A DNA stretch of 64,000 nt. Source: Moraxella lacunata. GTDB lineage: Bacteria > Pseudomonadota > Gammaproteobacteria > Pseudomonadales > Moraxellaceae. Position 1 is the first letter of the stretch. Each line of letters starts with the position of its first letter. Below are positions 19,814 to 28,827 of this stretch, in pieces. The position numbers and the translations under genes were made by a program. The notes below the pieces were generated by a model that worked only from the letters and a program-made list of their open reading frames with translations, was not told where the DNA came from and did not search any database. The stretch lies in contig NZ_UGQU01000004.1 in NCBI RefSeq assembly GCF_900453205.1, forward strand, positions 124,001 to 188,000. Reading direction: 5' to 3'.

Positions 19814-19848
19814 AAAAACCGCCTAACCTGATGGCTAAGCGGTTTGGG
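19814..19848. terminator. Hairpin with terminator character in the 19.6-20.0 kb gap
   Basis: AAACCGC...TAACC pairs imperfectly with GGCTAAGCGGTTT. No gene ends immediately beside it on either strand, so its role is unclear. Confidence 0.4.
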
Positions 19849-20032
19849 TTGTTCTGCTTTTAGGGCAAATATTAGACCAGATTTTACCAGTTAGGATTGA
19901 CTTTATTAAGATTTCGGTCAAAAATCATAAGAGCTGTTTGTAAATGATTGTGCTATACTAATGCAAATTGCAAACTTTGGGAGATGAGTGTAATATATCA
20001 TAACTTCCGCTCAAAAATATAAGGAAAATATA

Positions 20033-20533
20033 ATGAAAGATTTGAATTTAAAAGGTGGGGAGATATTTGCCATTCCATTATTTATCCCTTATGATACCGA
20101 TGAAAAAAGATTTAGTGAGAAGTTTCATAAAGAGAAACAAGGGGATTATGTGTTTTGTCGTATCATTAGCGAAGAAATGGCAAAAAGTTATATAATAGAA
20201 GTTTTTAATAAAGTAGGCTCATTGGATACAAGTTTGGATGAGATATTAAAAGCACCTAGACTGCTTAACCCAATCCCTATAACAACAATGGGTATTCGCA
20301 ACAAAAGATGGATTAAAATACACCAACAAGAGAATTACGATAAAGAGAGAGAATCCAATTATTCGGAAATTCAATTAGTTATTGGAGGTATTTCTGGTTT
20401 GCAACTATGGCAAAATGGAAAGACTGCACCAATCATACAAGAAGAAGCACAGTTTTACGAGTTTTTTCGATTTTGGTTTGCGTCACATTTAGAAAAAAGA
20501 ATCAGAGAAATTTTGAACGTAAAAGAACCGTGA
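20033..20533 (+). CDS. Imm26-like immunity protein, orphan
   Basis: 166 residues with the opening GGEIFAIPLFIPYD, the 'G.ifaiPL' start typical of the Imm26 family, followed by an alternating strand pattern (GDYVFCRIISEE). Members normally neutralise a polymorphic or contact-dependent toxin. No toxin, CdiA/TpsA or Rhs gene is in the window, so this is an orphan. AAGGAAA precedes the ATG. The gene is noticeably more AT-rich than the flanking core genes, which suggests transfer. Assignment is from pattern only. Confidence 0.5.
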   Translation: MKDLNLKGGEIFAIPLFIPYDTDEKRFSEKFHKEKQGDYVFCRIISEEMAKSYIIEVFNKVGSLDTSLDEILKAPRLLNPIPITTMGIRNKRWIKIHQQENYDKERESNYSEIQLVIGGISGLQLWQNGKTAPIIQEEAQFYEFFRFWFASHLEKRIREILNVKEP

Positions 20534-20539
20534 TACTCC

Positions 20540-20560
20540 GTAGGGTACATGTCACGCACC
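20540..20560 (+). repeat. GTAGGGT...CACGCACC repeat, copy 1
   Basis: Related copies are at 21131-21149 and at both ends of the inverted repeat 37274-37337. This copy and the 21131 copy bracket the SMI1-like gene in direct orientation. Confidence 0.6.
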
Positions 20561-20589
20561 TTGTGATTATTTTAAATGCAATATCTATT

Positions 20590-21108
20590 TTATAGGTTAA
20601 TCCTTCTTTTGGGTTGTATATGCTCGCAAAATTCTTTAAAAGAAGGTGCTATGATTATTGCATTTTCATCATGATAATCAATATATTTTATCTCACCAGT
20701 TTGACCGTCTATACAAAAATCATTACCCGAAAAATTTGTGGCAAATATCACATCAAAATCAAGGATATCATCAATAAAATCAGAAAAGCCATGTCTATCA
20801 GTATTTGCCTCTATAATGCTGGTTAGATATTCTGATTTTTCTTTATCTCCAATTTTTGGCATATAATAAAAGCTAGATATCTCGATGGGTAGATATAAAT
20901 CATTTTCTATTTTATAAAATACATCTCTATAAAAAAATGCCCCATGATGAAATAAACCGCCATTATTTAACAGATAAAAATCAATAAAGTCTTGCCGGCC
21001 AAGAAAATTATTTGGAATGATCTCCTCAATATCCGCCAAATTAATGCTTTTCCAATGTTGAGTAAAGATAATATTTTTATTCAAAAATAAATTTCTGTTA
21101 TTCATCAT
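20590..21108 (-). CDS. SMI1/KNR4-like protein, probable orphan immunity gene
   Basis: About 172 residues from the ATG at 21108, which has TTAAGG just upstream; a GTG or ATG farther up would add a segment that overlaps a repeat. The core FIDFYLLNNGGLFHHGAFF resembles the 'F..fl...NGG' core of SMI1/KNR4 (SUKH) domains, and DFDVIFATNFSGNDFCID with GEIKYIDYHDE matches the later 'ia.d..Gn.f.id...g.iy..dhe' strand pair. SUKH proteins commonly act as immunity proteins. AT-rich and convergent with the Imm26-like gene; no toxin nearby. Confidence 0.6.
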   Translation of the reverse strand: MMNNRNLFLNKNIIFTQHWKSINLADIEEIIPNNFLGRQDFIDFYLLNNGGLFHHGAFFYRDVFYKIENDLYLPIEISSFYYMPKIGDKEKSEYLTSIIEANTDRHGFSDFIDDILDFDVIFATNFSGNDFCIDGQTGEIKYIDYHDENAIIIAPSFKEFCEHIQPKRRINL

Positions 21109-21130
21109 CGATGACCTTAATTTATAGTCC

Positions 21131-21149
21131 GTAGGGTGTACCACACACC
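21131..21149 (+). repeat. GTAGGGT...CACACACC repeat, copy 2
   Basis: Second direct copy flanking the SMI1-like gene; see the copy at 20540-20560. Confidence 0.6.
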
Positions 21150-21212
21150 GTTTATTATTGATTTTGAGCTTTGCACACCAAAACTTGCCCCCTTATATTA
21201 ACACGCTTTTAA

Positions 21213-21243
21213 TAAAAAATCCGCCCAAATGAGCGGATTTTTA
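21213..21243 (-). terminator. Terminator of ahpC
   Basis: AAAAATCCGC / GCGGATTTTT hairpin 17 nt after the ahpC stop. Confidence 0.85.
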
Positions 21244-21259
21244 AACCTAAACGGATTGA

Positions 21260-21826
21260 TTAGATTTTACCAACTAGGTCTAGGCTTGGCTTCAAGGTCT
21301 CTTGGCCTGCTTCCCAAGCGGCTGGGCAGACTTCACCGTCATTTTCACGCACGTATTGGGCAGCTTTGACTTTACGAATCATGTCTTTGGCAGAGCGACC
21401 GATACCTAGGTCGTGAATCTCGGCAACTTTGATAAGACCGTCTGGGTCTACCAAGAAAGTACCACGCAATGCAGCATGCTCTTCTTCAATCATGATGTTA
21501 AAGCCACGAGTGATTTTACCAGTGCCGTCGCCTAGCATTGGGTATTTTACTTTACCGATGGCAGGAGATGAATCGTGCCATGCTTTGTGAACAAAATGAC
21601 TGTCGGTAGATACGGCATACACTTCCACGCCAAGACCTTGTAGCTCTTCGTAGTGGTCAGCCATGTCTTCAAGCTCAGTTGGGCATACGAACGTAAAGTC
21701 GTGTGGGTAGAACATGAAGATAGACCATTTGCCTTTGGTGTCTTCTGATGAGATGGTTTTGAACTCGCCATTTACAAAAGCTTCGGTGGTAAATTCTGGA
21801 ATCTGTTGGTTGATGATAGCAGTCAT
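21260..21826 (-). CDS. ahpC: AhpC, peroxiredoxin
   Basis: Typical 2-Cys peroxiredoxin of the AhpC1 class, 188 residues, which reduces hydrogen peroxide and organic peroxides and is recycled by AhpF. The peroxidatic Cys48 is in DFTFVCPTEL and the resolving Cys is in GEVCPAAWEAG near the C-terminus. It is divergent from oxyR across about 200 nt, the classical arrangement for OxyR control. A strong terminator follows, so it is monocistronic. Confidence 0.97.
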   Translation of the reverse strand: MTAIINQQIPEFTTEAFVNGEFKTISSEDTKGKWSIFMFYPHDFTFVCPTELEDMADHYEELQGLGVEVYAVSTDSHFVHKAWHDSSPAIGKVKYPMLGDGTGKITRGFNIMIEEEHAALRGTFLVDPDGLIKVAEIHDLGIGRSAKDMIRKVKAAQYVRENDGEVCPAAWEAGQETLKPSLDLVGKI

Positions 21827-22028
21827 ATTGTCACCTATGGTTTGTTGTTAAAAATGTCAATGTGATGAGCGTTTGAAGCTTACTCATCAAAGGATAAAAT
21901 CCTTAAAGTCATTACATGATAACAAAAATTAACGGTTTATCCAGTTAAAAGTTTTAAATAAAAGGTTTTGTTTTATCAAACTTAGGTGTAAAATAGCAGG
22001 TACGATTTTTTAAAATAAGGAATGCGTG
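21827..22028. promoter_or_regulatory. Divergent ahpC/oxyR promoter region
   Basis: AT-rich intergenic region between divergently transcribed ahpC and oxyR. OxyR is expected to bind here by analogy to other bacteria. I could not define an OxyR motif with confidence. Confidence 0.5.
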
Positions 22029-22925
22029 ATGATTACCCTGCGTCAGTTAGAGTTCGCCCTTGCCGTTGCCAAGCACAAGCATTTTAAACGTGCTGCCGAA
22101 GAGTGTAACATTTCCCAATCTGCCCTAAGTCTTGGTATTGCCGAGCTTGAAAAACAGCTAGACACGCAGATTTTTGAGCGTAACAACAAGCAGGTGCTAA
22201 TCACGCCCATTGGCGAAGAGCTGTTGGAGCGAGCCCAGCGAGTATTTAGCGAGATTAATGACCTAACGACCCGAGCCCATAGCCATCAGTTGCCCCTTGC
22301 CTACCCCATGACGATAGGCATTATCCCGACCATCGCCCCGTATCTGCTTCCCAAAGTGTTGCCAACGCTCAAAGACAAGCACCCCCAGTTTGAGATTGCG
22401 GTGACCGAAAAACAGACCGAACGTCTGTTAGAGCAGGTGCGTTATGGGCATATTGACACCGCCATCGTGGCTCTGCCTTATGCTGTTGATGGGTTGCATG
22501 CCTTTGAATTTTGGGCGGAGAATTTTTATGCCATTTTCCCCAAGGACAGTAAGCACGACAAAGCGAGTATTTCAAGCACGGAGCTGTTTGAAAATGACGT
22601 GTTACTACTGGGTGAGGGGCATTGTTTGACCGACCAAGTGCTGTCGGTTTGTACCATGAATAAAAACGAGCTAAAATCAGGCTTTTCTGATGCCACGCTC
22701 AACACGCTCATTCAGATGGCAAAAGTGGGCATGGGGACGACCCTAGTGCCTAAGATGGCGTTAGAGCAAATCGGCGATGACGTGACCGCCTTACCCCTAA
22801 ATGAGACAGGACCCCACAGACGATTGGCGTTCGTCACTCGCCTAAACTATGCACGGGTCAATGACGTCAAAATCCTAAGCGAGATTTTTAATGAAGCCTT
22901 AACCGCCCACGAAGCCAAAGGCTAA
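22029..22925 (+). CDS. oxyR: OxyR, peroxide-sensing LysR-family regulator
   Basis: Transcription factor activated by a disulfide. LysR helix-turn-helix at the N-terminus (ALAVAKHKHFKRAAEECNIS then QSALSLGIAELEKQL). With the start at 22029 the two redox cysteines fall at Cys199 (EGHCLTDQ) and Cys208 (LSVCTM), the same numbers as in Escherichia coli OxyR; this supports that ATG over the GTG one codon earlier. AATAAGG lies 8 nt upstream. Likely targets in this window are ahpC and ahpF. Confidence 0.95.
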   Translation: MITLRQLEFALAVAKHKHFKRAAEECNISQSALSLGIAELEKQLDTQIFERNNKQVLITPIGEELLERAQRVFSEINDLTTRAHSHQLPLAYPMTIGIIPTIAPYLLPKVLPTLKDKHPQFEIAVTEKQTERLLEQVRYGHIDTAIVALPYAVDGLHAFEFWAENFYAIFPKDSKHDKASISSTELFENDVLLLGEGHCLTDQVLSVCTMNKNELKSGFSDATLNTLIQMAKVGMGTTLVPKMALEQIGDDVTALPLNETGPHRRLAFVTRLNYARVNDVKILSEIFNEALTAHEAKG

Positions 22926-22930
22926 GCCAA

Positions 22931-23599
22931 TTAAGGCTTGCCTTTTAGCAAATTATGCCATGTCTGATAGTCAGGCATGGCTTTTTTGACTTCATGCCAA
23001 AAGGCAGGGCTGTGGTCGGGATGGATAAGATGGCACAGCTCATGCACAAAGACATATTCGGTGCAGGGGTAGGGGTAGGCGAGCAGATAAGTGGATAGCC
23101 AAATGCGAGCTTCATGGGTGTTGCAACTGCCCCAGCGAGTGTGCATTTTCTTGGTGCGAATCTCATCGGCAAAGCGACCGACCACAGGCTGCCATGTGTC
23201 TGCCAGAGCAGGCAGGCGAGCTTTGAGTTCATGCTCATAGATGGCAAGTCGGCAGGCGTGGGGGTCTTGGCGTTGCTGTTTTGATAGCCTGATGGAGTGC
23301 TGTGTTAGATAATCTGCCATGTCAAAAGGCTCGCCCCACAGCTTGGGATGGGCATGGCTTGGGCTGTGGTCGGCGTGGGTGTGTTTGCGTTTGTGGGCGT
23401 GAGCCATTGCCCATGCGGACTTGGACATGATAAGGCGGTGGATGTCATCATCAGACAGATGACGTGGCACGCTGACAGCAAAGCAGGGGCGAGCGTTTAT
23501 GAATGTTAGGCGAAAATTGACGTTTTTGACGGCTTTTTTGTGGATGATGAGCGTGATGTCATGTTTGTCAAAATGGGCGAATAAATTGGTGTGGGGCAT
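22931..23599 (-). CDS. YgjP-like zinc metallopeptidase domain protein (DUF45)
   Basis: 222 residues. The zinc motif HELCHLIHPDHSPAFW (His-Glu-x-x-His followed by a downstream His and a Ser-x-x-Phe-Trp) is the signature of YgjP/SprT-like DUF45 proteins, and RWGSCNTHEARIWLSTYLL is the conserved block upstream. Cytoplasmic by lack of a signal. Substrate unknown. It is convergent with oxyR, with only 5 nt between stops. Confidence 0.88.
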   Translation of the reverse strand: MPHTNLFAHFDKHDITLIIHKKAVKNVNFRLTFINARPCFAVSVPRHLSDDDIHRLIMSKSAWAMAHAHKRKHTHADHSPSHAHPKLWGEPFDMADYLTQHSIRLSKQQRQDPHACRLAIYEHELKARLPALADTWQPVVGRFADEIRTKKMHTRWGSCNTHEARIWLSTYLLAYPYPCTEYVFVHELCHLIHPDHSPAFWHEVKKAMPDYQTWHNLLKGKP

Positions 23600-23665
23600 G
23601 GGTGGTGATGTATTGGGTTTAAAAATATTTTAACATGATGGCTTTTAAAAAGAAAAATTAAAAAC

Positions 23666-23697
23666 AAAAAACAGGTCACGTACATGACCTGTTTTGG
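23666..23697 (-). terminator. Terminator of the OmpA-family lipoprotein gene
   Basis: AACAGGTCA / TGACCTGTT hairpin, loop CGTACA, 17 nt after the stop and flanked by A and T runs. Confidence 0.8.
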
Positions 23698-23712
23698 CTT
23701 ATCCAAAAAGGA

Positions 23713-24357
23713 TTAGTTCACGCTTTGCGGGGCTAGGATGGTAAGCTCAACACGGCGGTTTGGCTCATAACTGCTACCAAACTGAGTGGTTGCACCACGT
23801 CCAATAGCACTGATGCGGCTGGCACTCACGCCTTGACCTGCTAGGTAGTTAGCAACAGCAGCGGCACGGTTTTGTGATAGTACTTGGTTGGCGTTGGCGT
23901 TACCTTCGATAGACGCATAACCGTTTACCATAACCGTGGTTTGGTTGTATTGGTTTAGGGTGCTCGCCACTTGGTTTAGGGTGTTGTACGAGCTAGGCTT
24001 GATGTCATATCTGCCAACATTAAAGGTAATCGCCTCTGGGATAGACAAGTTAATGTTGTTGGTGACAGGGTCTCTTTGTACTTCAATGCCTGTACCTGCG
24101 GTTTGCTGTCTTAATTTGGCTTCTTGCTTGCTCATGTAAGCACCAACACCTGCACCGATGGCAGCACCGATGGCAGCATCACGACCTGTTTTTTCACCGC
24201 CAGTTGCCTTAGAGATGGCAGCACCTAGGGCAGCACCGCCCAATGCACCAAGACCTGCTTTTTTGGTGGTGTCATTCACGCCTGTGGTGCCAGTGCTGGC
24301 ACAGCCTGCCAAAATCATGCTTGCAGAAACGGCGGTGATGGTAAGAATTTTTTTCAT
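23713..24357 (-). CDS. OmpA-family lipoprotein with glycine zipper (YiaD-like)
   Basis: 214 residues. Lipobox MILAGC (Cys19) after MKKILTITAVSAS. A glycine-rich segment (about 30-75, including GAAIGAGVGAYMSKQEA) can insert in a membrane. The C-terminal 110 residues are an OmpA-like peptidoglycan-binding domain: NVGRYDIKPSSYNTLNQVA, VNGYASIEGNANANQVLSQNRAAAVANYL and the closing EPNRRVEL. It anchors the outer membrane to peptidoglycan. Similar to Escherichia coli YiaD in size and layout. Own promoter and terminator. Confidence 0.9.
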   Translation of the reverse strand: MKKILTITAVSASMILAGCASTGTTGVNDTTKKAGLGALGGAALGAAISKATGGEKTGRDAAIGAAIGAGVGAYMSKQEAKLRQQTAGTGIEVQRDPVTNNINLSIPEAITFNVGRYDIKPSSYNTLNQVASTLNQYNQTTVMVNGYASIEGNANANQVLSQNRAAAVANYLAGQGVSASRISAIGRGATTQFGSSYEPNRRVELTILAPQSVN

Positions 24358-24602
24358 GGGATGCTCCTATTAGAGATGGTAAAATGAAAGTCCTCAAATG
24401 CGGTTTGGGCTTAACTTTGATATGAGTGTTTAAATATTAAAATCTAAACAGATATTTAAACCAAGCCCAAACCAGTTGATGAGACTATTATGCCGTAAAA
24501 AACTCTCTTATTTGTTATAAGTATGTAGTTAATCGGTTATTTTAATTGTAAAAATGGACTGGTATTTTGCACAATCGCCCTAAAACAGGGGCAATTCTTA
24601 CT

Positions 24603-24810
24603 TAGGGCGTGCCTACCCTTGATAACATTTTTATAAAATAAGATGGAAATTTGATAATTTTAATCCATTTTTGCATGAAAAATGGCTAAATCTTGTTTTT
24701 CATCGTCAAAAACTTGTCTGATAGAATGACTATCAGCCTACGTTTTTTCCTTGAAAAACGGGCGATTTTTCTCATTTTTCATTGCAAATACCAAAGGCAG
24801 GCACGCCCTA
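24603..24810 (+). mobile_element. MITE-like family A, copy 1 (208 bp)
   Basis: Ends TAGGGCGTGCCTACC and GGCAGGCACGCCCTA. Internal landmarks GATAACATTTTTATAA, CCATTTTTGCATGAAAAATGG and TTCCTTGAAAAACGGGCG recur in the other copies. The outermost TA on both ends would suit an element that duplicates TA. It takes up part of the 769-bp gap 24358-25126; the remainder is AT-rich, low in recognisable signals, and includes the upstream regions of both flanking genes. Confidence 0.85.
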
Positions 24811-25126
24811 AAATTGCAACAATTTTGGTAAAATTGTATCAAAATTTGTCAAAATGGGCGGTTTTTACCAAGATTTTTTTACTTATTTTAAATAATAATG
24901 ATGGCAAAATCGGCTTATTTGTTTTCAAAGTCATTTTTTAAAAAAGCCTTTGAAAACTTTGATAATTTTTAATTATTTTTTTGATGTTTTTGATTATTTT
25001 GATAAAAATTTGCTAAAATAGTGCATAATAATACACCCATCATCAAGCGACATCGGGGTGCGGTTGGTACTTATCCTGATGGGCTGATGACGAGTAGATT
25101 TTGACACAAATTGTTACATTTATCTG

Positions 25127-26098
25127 ATGGGCGGTTTTCGTATGCATAAAAATAACCCTAATACCACCTCCTTTTTTCAAAAAATCCATGACAAACACCC
25201 CAAACTTGCCCAAAAACTCCGCCTAGGTACGGGGCTTGGGACGATGGTTGCTAACAGCGTGGCAATCAGCGTGCCGTTATATGGGGCGGGGCTTGCCAAG
25301 ATGCTTGGCTCAAAGCAGGGCGATAAGGCGGTACTATCTATCGCCAATCACTGGATTAACACCAACAACCGCCTGCTAGATACGCTCATGCCAAAGCGTG
25401 ACTGGCGGATATCGGTGCCTGACGACCTAAAAAAAGACGGGCGGTATCTGCTCGTGTGCAACCATCAGTCATGGGTGGATACAAGCGTGGTGCAGTATGT
25501 GAGTGAGTCACGGTTGCCGATTACTCGATTTTTTGCCAAGCATGAACTGCTCTATATTCCTATCGTGGGGCAGGCGTTTTATTTTTTGGATTTTCCGATG
25601 ATGAAACGCCACTCTAAGGCACAAATCGCCAAAAATCCTGCCCTTGCCACTCGGGATTTGGAAGAAGCCAGACGTGCCTGTGGACTGCTCGCTGACAAGT
25701 CATTTGTTCTGCTCAACTACCTAGAAGGCACACGGTTTAGCAAAGACAAACACGCCCGCCAAAACTCGCCTTATCAGCACCTATTAAAGCCCAAAGCAGG
25801 GGGCTTTGCCTTAGCCATCGCCAGTTTGGGCGATAAGATAGATGGCATACTGGACATGACGGTGGTCTATCCTGATGGCGTGCCCGACTATGGCGAGCTG
25901 TGGGCAGGTAAGATGACCCGTTTGGGGGTGGACATTCGTCATCTGGACATGGATGAGCGGTTATTTGCTGATTTAAAAGATGGCAAATACGACAGCGATG
26001 AGACGGTCAAGGCGGAGCTGTTTGACTTTTTGGATAAGGTGTGGACTGTCAAAGATGAGCGAATTGGGCAGATGATGCGTGAGTTTGAGCAGGTCTAG
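25127..26098 (+). CDS. Lysophospholipid acyltransferase family protein (PlsC-like)
   Basis: 323 residues. Acyltransferase motif I is NHQSWVDT (His-x4-Asp) and motif III is NYLEGTRFSKDKHA, both typical of PlsC/YihG-type enzymes that add a fatty acyl chain to a lysophospholipid or glycerol phosphate derivative at the membrane. A hydrophobic stretch (about 35-60) precedes motif I. ATG 25142 (residue 6) is an alternative start; neither has a clear ribosome site. Similar in layout to Escherichia coli YihG. The exact acceptor cannot be told from sequence. Confidence 0.87.
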   Translation: MGGFRMHKNNPNTTSFFQKIHDKHPKLAQKLRLGTGLGTMVANSVAISVPLYGAGLAKMLGSKQGDKAVLSIANHWINTNNRLLDTLMPKRDWRISVPDDLKKDGRYLLVCNHQSWVDTSVVQYVSESRLPITRFFAKHELLYIPIVGQAFYFLDFPMMKRHSKAQIAKNPALATRDLEEARRACGLLADKSFVLLNYLEGTRFSKDKHARQNSPYQHLLKPKAGGFALAIASLGDKIDGILDMTVVYPDGVPDYGELWAGKMTRLGVDIRHLDMDERLFADLKDGKYDSDETVKAELFDFLDKVWTVKDERIGQMMREFEQV

Positions 26099-26195
26099 CA
26101 TGGCTTAAAATGCCAATCTTAGCTTAAAATTCTAACCTATTGATTTGTCAGTGATTATTTTTCATGGTGGGGTAGATGATATTTGCCCCATATCC

Positions 26196-26344
26196 TATAC
26201 CCAACAAACCTGATATTTACCACAGGTTTGTAGGGATTGGCTCCACACATCTTTTAATATTGTCATTTTTAGGGGCGTGTTCAGCACGTCCCTACATCCA
26301 AACATCTTGCGTTTGTGGTAATTTTGAAGTTTTTTGGGTGTATA
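26196..26344 (-). mobile_element. MITE-like family C, copy 1 (about 149 bp)
   Basis: Ends TATACCCAACAAACCTGATA...TTTACCAC and GTGGTAATTTT...TTGGGTGTATA are imperfect inverted repeats. The middle has GGGGCGTGTTCAGCACG-type palindromes. It fills most of the 343-bp gap between the acyltransferase and the next gene, ending about 100 nt before that gene. Confidence 0.75.
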
Positions 26345-26441
26345 AAGCTAAAAACAAGACAGAAAAACCAAACCTTTTAAAACCGCCCAAAAAGTTTTAC
26401 AATACCCCAATGTTTACAAGTTTAATCATAGCAAAAACACC

Positions 26442-27548
26442 ATGAGTAGCAAACACACCCCCGAGTTGTCCGACCTAGAAATCCCCCAACCGTCTGATGT
26501 GCCAGACGATGTCATTCCGCTCTTTGGCACGGACAAAGACGAGCGAGAGCCGACCGCTAAGCAAAGTCGCACCAAAATCATCTACGATGTCGGCATGCTT
26601 ATCCTGCTGGTTATTGACCTGTGTTTGATATTTGCCGATAACATTTTGATGAGCGGACTTGTGACCAAACTTGCCGAATGGGGTGGATTTAGTGGCATGC
26701 TTAGTGCTTATCAAGAGCGATATCATGTTAGTTTATCCGCCATTGGGGGAATGTTTACGCTGTTTTGGGTGAGTGAGCTGTTGGTGCGGTGGCTACTTGC
26801 CATCAAACGTCGCACTTATTATCGTTGGTTCTTTTTTCCCTTTGTGCATTGGTATGAAGTGCTGGCGTGTTTTCCCATGCTTCGTGCGTTAAGACTACTG
26901 CGAGCAGGGATTATCATCAAACGCTTGCATGACACAGGCGTGATGGTCATTCCCAAAAAGTGGATAACATCCGCCCAGTTTTATTATCATGTTATCTTAG
27001 AAGAACTCTCGGACAGGGTGATTTTGACCGCCATTGACAACTTTCGTGAGCAGATGGCACAGTCCAAGACACATGGCACGCTGATTCAGACGACCATTGA
27101 CCGTAACCGTGCTGAGTTTGAGAGCGTGGTGCTTGATTTGCTTCGCCGTGAGCTTGCCCCGAAGTTACAGCAGGCGTTTTTGGCACAGACAGGGCAACAG
27201 CTCTCGCATGACATCGGCACGTCCGTTGAGCAGGCACTGCTTGACACGCCTGAGCTAAGACGTTATCTTAAACTCATTCCCATCGCAGGGGGCATGATAG
27301 AGTCGCAGATTACGAGTGTGGGTCGTCATATTGGCGAGAATGTCACCATGGCGGTCAATGAGCATTTGTTTGATGAGAAAACCCTAGACGCCCTGATGGT
27401 CAATGTCGCCAAAGGGGTGGCAAGCATTGATACCACACACCCACAACTACAAAAGCTCGTGAGTGGGGTGATTGATGACGCTCTAAATGCCTTTGAAAAG
27501 CAAGTCAAAGTCCAGCAGTGGAAACATAAAGAGCAGTTGCATTTATAA
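26442..27548 (+). CDS. Membrane protein with voltage-sensor-like N-terminal half, unknown function
   Basis: 368 residues. A charged N-terminus (1-45) is followed by hydrophobic segments at about 47-75, 100-120 and 130-150, with ALRLLRAGIIIKRLHDTG resembling a short S4-type helix with regularly spaced Arg/Lys. The C-terminal 200 residues are soluble and helical, without a pore motif. Related proteins are often annotated as ion transporters, but no selectivity filter (TVGYGD-like) is present. Function not known. No operon partner is evident; the next gene, minC, is 263 nt away. Confidence 0.7.
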   Translation: MSSKHTPELSDLEIPQPSDVPDDVIPLFGTDKDEREPTAKQSRTKIIYDVGMLILLVIDLCLIFADNILMSGLVTKLAEWGGFSGMLSAYQERYHVSLSAIGGMFTLFWVSELLVRWLLAIKRRTYYRWFFFPFVHWYEVLACFPMLRALRLLRAGIIIKRLHDTGVMVIPKKWITSAQFYYHVILEELSDRVILTAIDNFREQMAQSKTHGTLIQTTIDRNRAEFESVVLDLLRRELAPKLQQAFLAQTGQQLSHDIGTSVEQALLDTPELRRYLKLIPIAGGMIESQITSVGRHIGENVTMAVNEHLFDEKTLDALMVNVAKGVASIDTTHPQLQKLVSGVIDDALNAFEKQVKVQQWKHKEQLHL

Positions 27549-27811
27549 AAGGGTGCTTTAATCTCAATTTAAAGTTACAACTTATTGATTTTTCAATGAT
27601 TATTTTTTAGATTGTGGGGATGAATTACATTCGTTCTTGATAAATCAATCGCTTATACAAAGTGAGGGTGGGGTAAAGGATTCATCATTTTGCCAAATAA
27701 ACCCGTGCCACTCATCACTAAAAATGCCAAAATCGCCACCCAAAGGCGATGATTTTGCCCCAAAACAGCAAAAAAAATGGTAAAATTGGCAAAATTTTAG
27801 GTGATGATGTT

Positions 27812-28636
27812 ATGAAACCGATTACTTTATTTGGCAAAATGCTCAGTTTTAGCCGTCTAAAACTGCACACTGACGACCTGACCGCCATTCAAGATGAACT
27901 AAGTGTTCTATTAAAAGACAACACGTCCGTGCCTGTGGTGCTAGACAGTGAGTGTAAGCTTGATTTGTCGGCATTGGTTGAGATGTTGTGGCAGATGGGC
28001 GTACAGCCGATAGGTGTGGTTGATGGCGTGCTAAGTGAGCAGGCAAACGCCCTGCGACTGGCGACTTTTCCTGCCGATGGCAAACGCATGGAGCGTATCA
28101 AGCCGACCGATTCACGTCCTGCCCCTAGAAAGGCGGACAATACGAACGCTAATAACGCCCAGTCATCAGAAGCTAAGCCATCAGGACAAGCAGGCGAGTC
28201 CGCCAATCAGCCGACAGCCCAAAAAGAAGCGACCGCCACCCAAACCCAAACTGCTCCCCTAGGGTTGGACACTGCCGATAACACCTCCAAACAAGAGCAG
28301 GGCGTCACCAGTAGCGTACACAGCCAAATGCTTCGCTCAGGTCAGAGCCTGCAACATTTGGGCGGTGATTTGATTGTCATTGGTGGGGTCAATAAAGGGG
28401 CAGAAGCCATTACTGACAACAGTTTGCACATCTATGGACATGGACAAGGGCGACTGGTGGCAGGGGCGACAGGCGACAAACACGCCCGCATTTTTTGCCA
28501 AAAGTTCAACCCCACGCTGGTCTCAGTGGCGGGCACCTACTGTCTTAGCGACGCCATTCCGCCTGAGATGATAGATAAGGCGGTGCAAGTCAGCTATGAT
28601 GAAGATAAGGGGCTTATCTTTACGCTCATGGCATGA
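27812..28636 (+). CDS. minC: MinC, septum-site inhibitor
   Basis: Inhibitor of FtsZ assembly away from midcell. 274 residues from ATG 27812, which has AGGTGATG upstream; an in-frame ATG at 27749 adds residues that do not fit the family. The N-terminal domain begins KPITLFGKMLSFSRLKLH. A long Ala/Thr/Gln/Pro-rich linker (about 100-165) joins the C-terminal beta-helix (HLGGDLIVIGGVNKGAEAI, GRLVAGATGDKHARIF), which binds MinD. It precedes minD by 191 nt. Confidence 0.93.
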   Translation: MKPITLFGKMLSFSRLKLHTDDLTAIQDELSVLLKDNTSVPVVLDSECKLDLSALVEMLWQMGVQPIGVVDGVLSEQANALRLATFPADGKRMERIKPTDSRPAPRKADNTNANNAQSSEAKPSGQAGESANQPTAQKEATATQTQTAPLGLDTADNTSKQEQGVTSSVHSQMLRSGQSLQHLGGDLIVIGGVNKGAEAITDNSLHIYGHGQGRLVAGATGDKHARIFCQKFNPTLVSVAGTYCLSDAIPPEMIDKAVQVSYDEDKGLIFTLMA

Positions 28637-28827
28637 TGGGTTTGGTTTATCATTGTTTAAAATTATGGTAAAATAGATAAATTTTTTCTAAATCTTGACT
28701 GGTAGTAAATCATTGATGAATTAGGGTAAAAATGACAGCAATGATAAAAAAGACAGTTGAGCACAAAGTATTTTTTAAATTGCTAAATTACTAAATGTAG
28801 CAATACCAAATTATAAGGAGTTGCCCT

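Noticed and set aside
24693-24941. 82-residue open frame
   Set aside because: Reads through family A element copy 1 and AT-rich spacer; the similar frame at 60568-60753 in copy 4 shows it is a property of the element.
26176-26445. 89-residue open frame before the membrane protein gene
   Set aside because: It lies almost wholly inside the family C element and has repeat-derived sequence; no ribosome site.
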